Shown one piece after another: positions 60,012 to 60,047 of a stretch of DNA of 60,047 nucleotides. The notes under the pieces are model-generated. The model had not been told where the DNA came from. It was given only the letters and a program-made list of their open reading frames with translations, and ran no database searches. The position numbers and the translations under genes were made by a program. Numbering within the stretch: the first letter of the stretch is position 1; each line of letters starts with the position of its first letter. The DNA comes from Beroe ovata (taxonomy: Eukaryota > Ctenophora > Nuda > Beroida > Beroidae): NCBI GenBank assembly GCA_946803715.1, contig CAMPET010000070.1, positions 1,364-61,410 of the forward strand, read 5' to 3'.

Positions 60012-60047
60012 ATCGTTAGAGAAGAAGTGTGAACGGGAGTCAGCGAT

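Overview
This is eukaryotic, almost certainly animal, genomic DNA. Genes are split by GT-AG introns of roughly 50-1,500 bp. The protein set (IFT57, EFR3, dynactin p150/DCTN1, a BTB-BACK-Kelch protein, CBP/p300 with HAT, ZZ and TAZ2, an NSUN7-like protein, a seven-helix receptor) is that of a flagellated metazoan. Compact genes, divergent receptors and the lack of bilaterian-type gene sizes suggest an early-branching animal such as a sponge, but this is an inference and no marker in the window fixes the phylum. There is no rRNA, no convincing tRNA and no CRISPR array. Three isolated N bases show it is a scaffolded draft.

Layout. 1-1.4 kb: the 3' end of IFT57 (+). 1.5-2.2 kb: a nest of small non-autonomous inverted-repeat elements. 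2.4-3.6 kb: an intronless gene (-) for a secreted papain-fold protein whose catalytic Cys is Gly. 3.7-9.2 kb: gene-poor, with one doubtful multi-exon frame at 4.2-5.1 kb. 9.4-17.0 kb: a 14-exon NSUN7-like gene (+, 774 codons as assembled here). 18.5-19.7 kb: a two-exon secreted protein with two PAN/apple-like repeats (+). 19.7-22.7 kb: no gene seen. 22.8-26.7 kb: a multi-exon rhodopsin-like receptor (+) with a duplicated exon block beside an N.

From 27.6 kb to the right end every recognised gene is on the minus strand: EFR3 (27.6-33.4 kb, 11 exons, 862 aa), a KLHL-type BTB-Kelch protein (33.9-36.9 kb, 6 exons, 678 aa), DCTN1 (37.3-47.7 kb, about 24 exons), an uncharacterised Ser/Lys-rich protein with an HMG-box-like segment (48.5-51.2 kb), and the C-terminal two thirds of CBP/p300 (53.6 kb to beyond the window). 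There is no sign of an operon. The genes are unrelated housekeeping and regulatory functions: ciliary transport, plasma-membrane PI4K anchoring, dynein motor activation, ubiquitin adaptor and histone acetylation.

The points most worth a second look are the catalytically dead papain-like protein, the NSUN7-like protein without either expected catalytic cysteine, two families of tiny elements with 9-bp target duplications, a 530-550 bp tandem array inside an EFR3 intron, a probable GC-AG intron in the DCTN1 CAP-Gly domain, and a CBP/p300 tail in which no NCBD can be seen. No wholly new multi-gene system was recognised.
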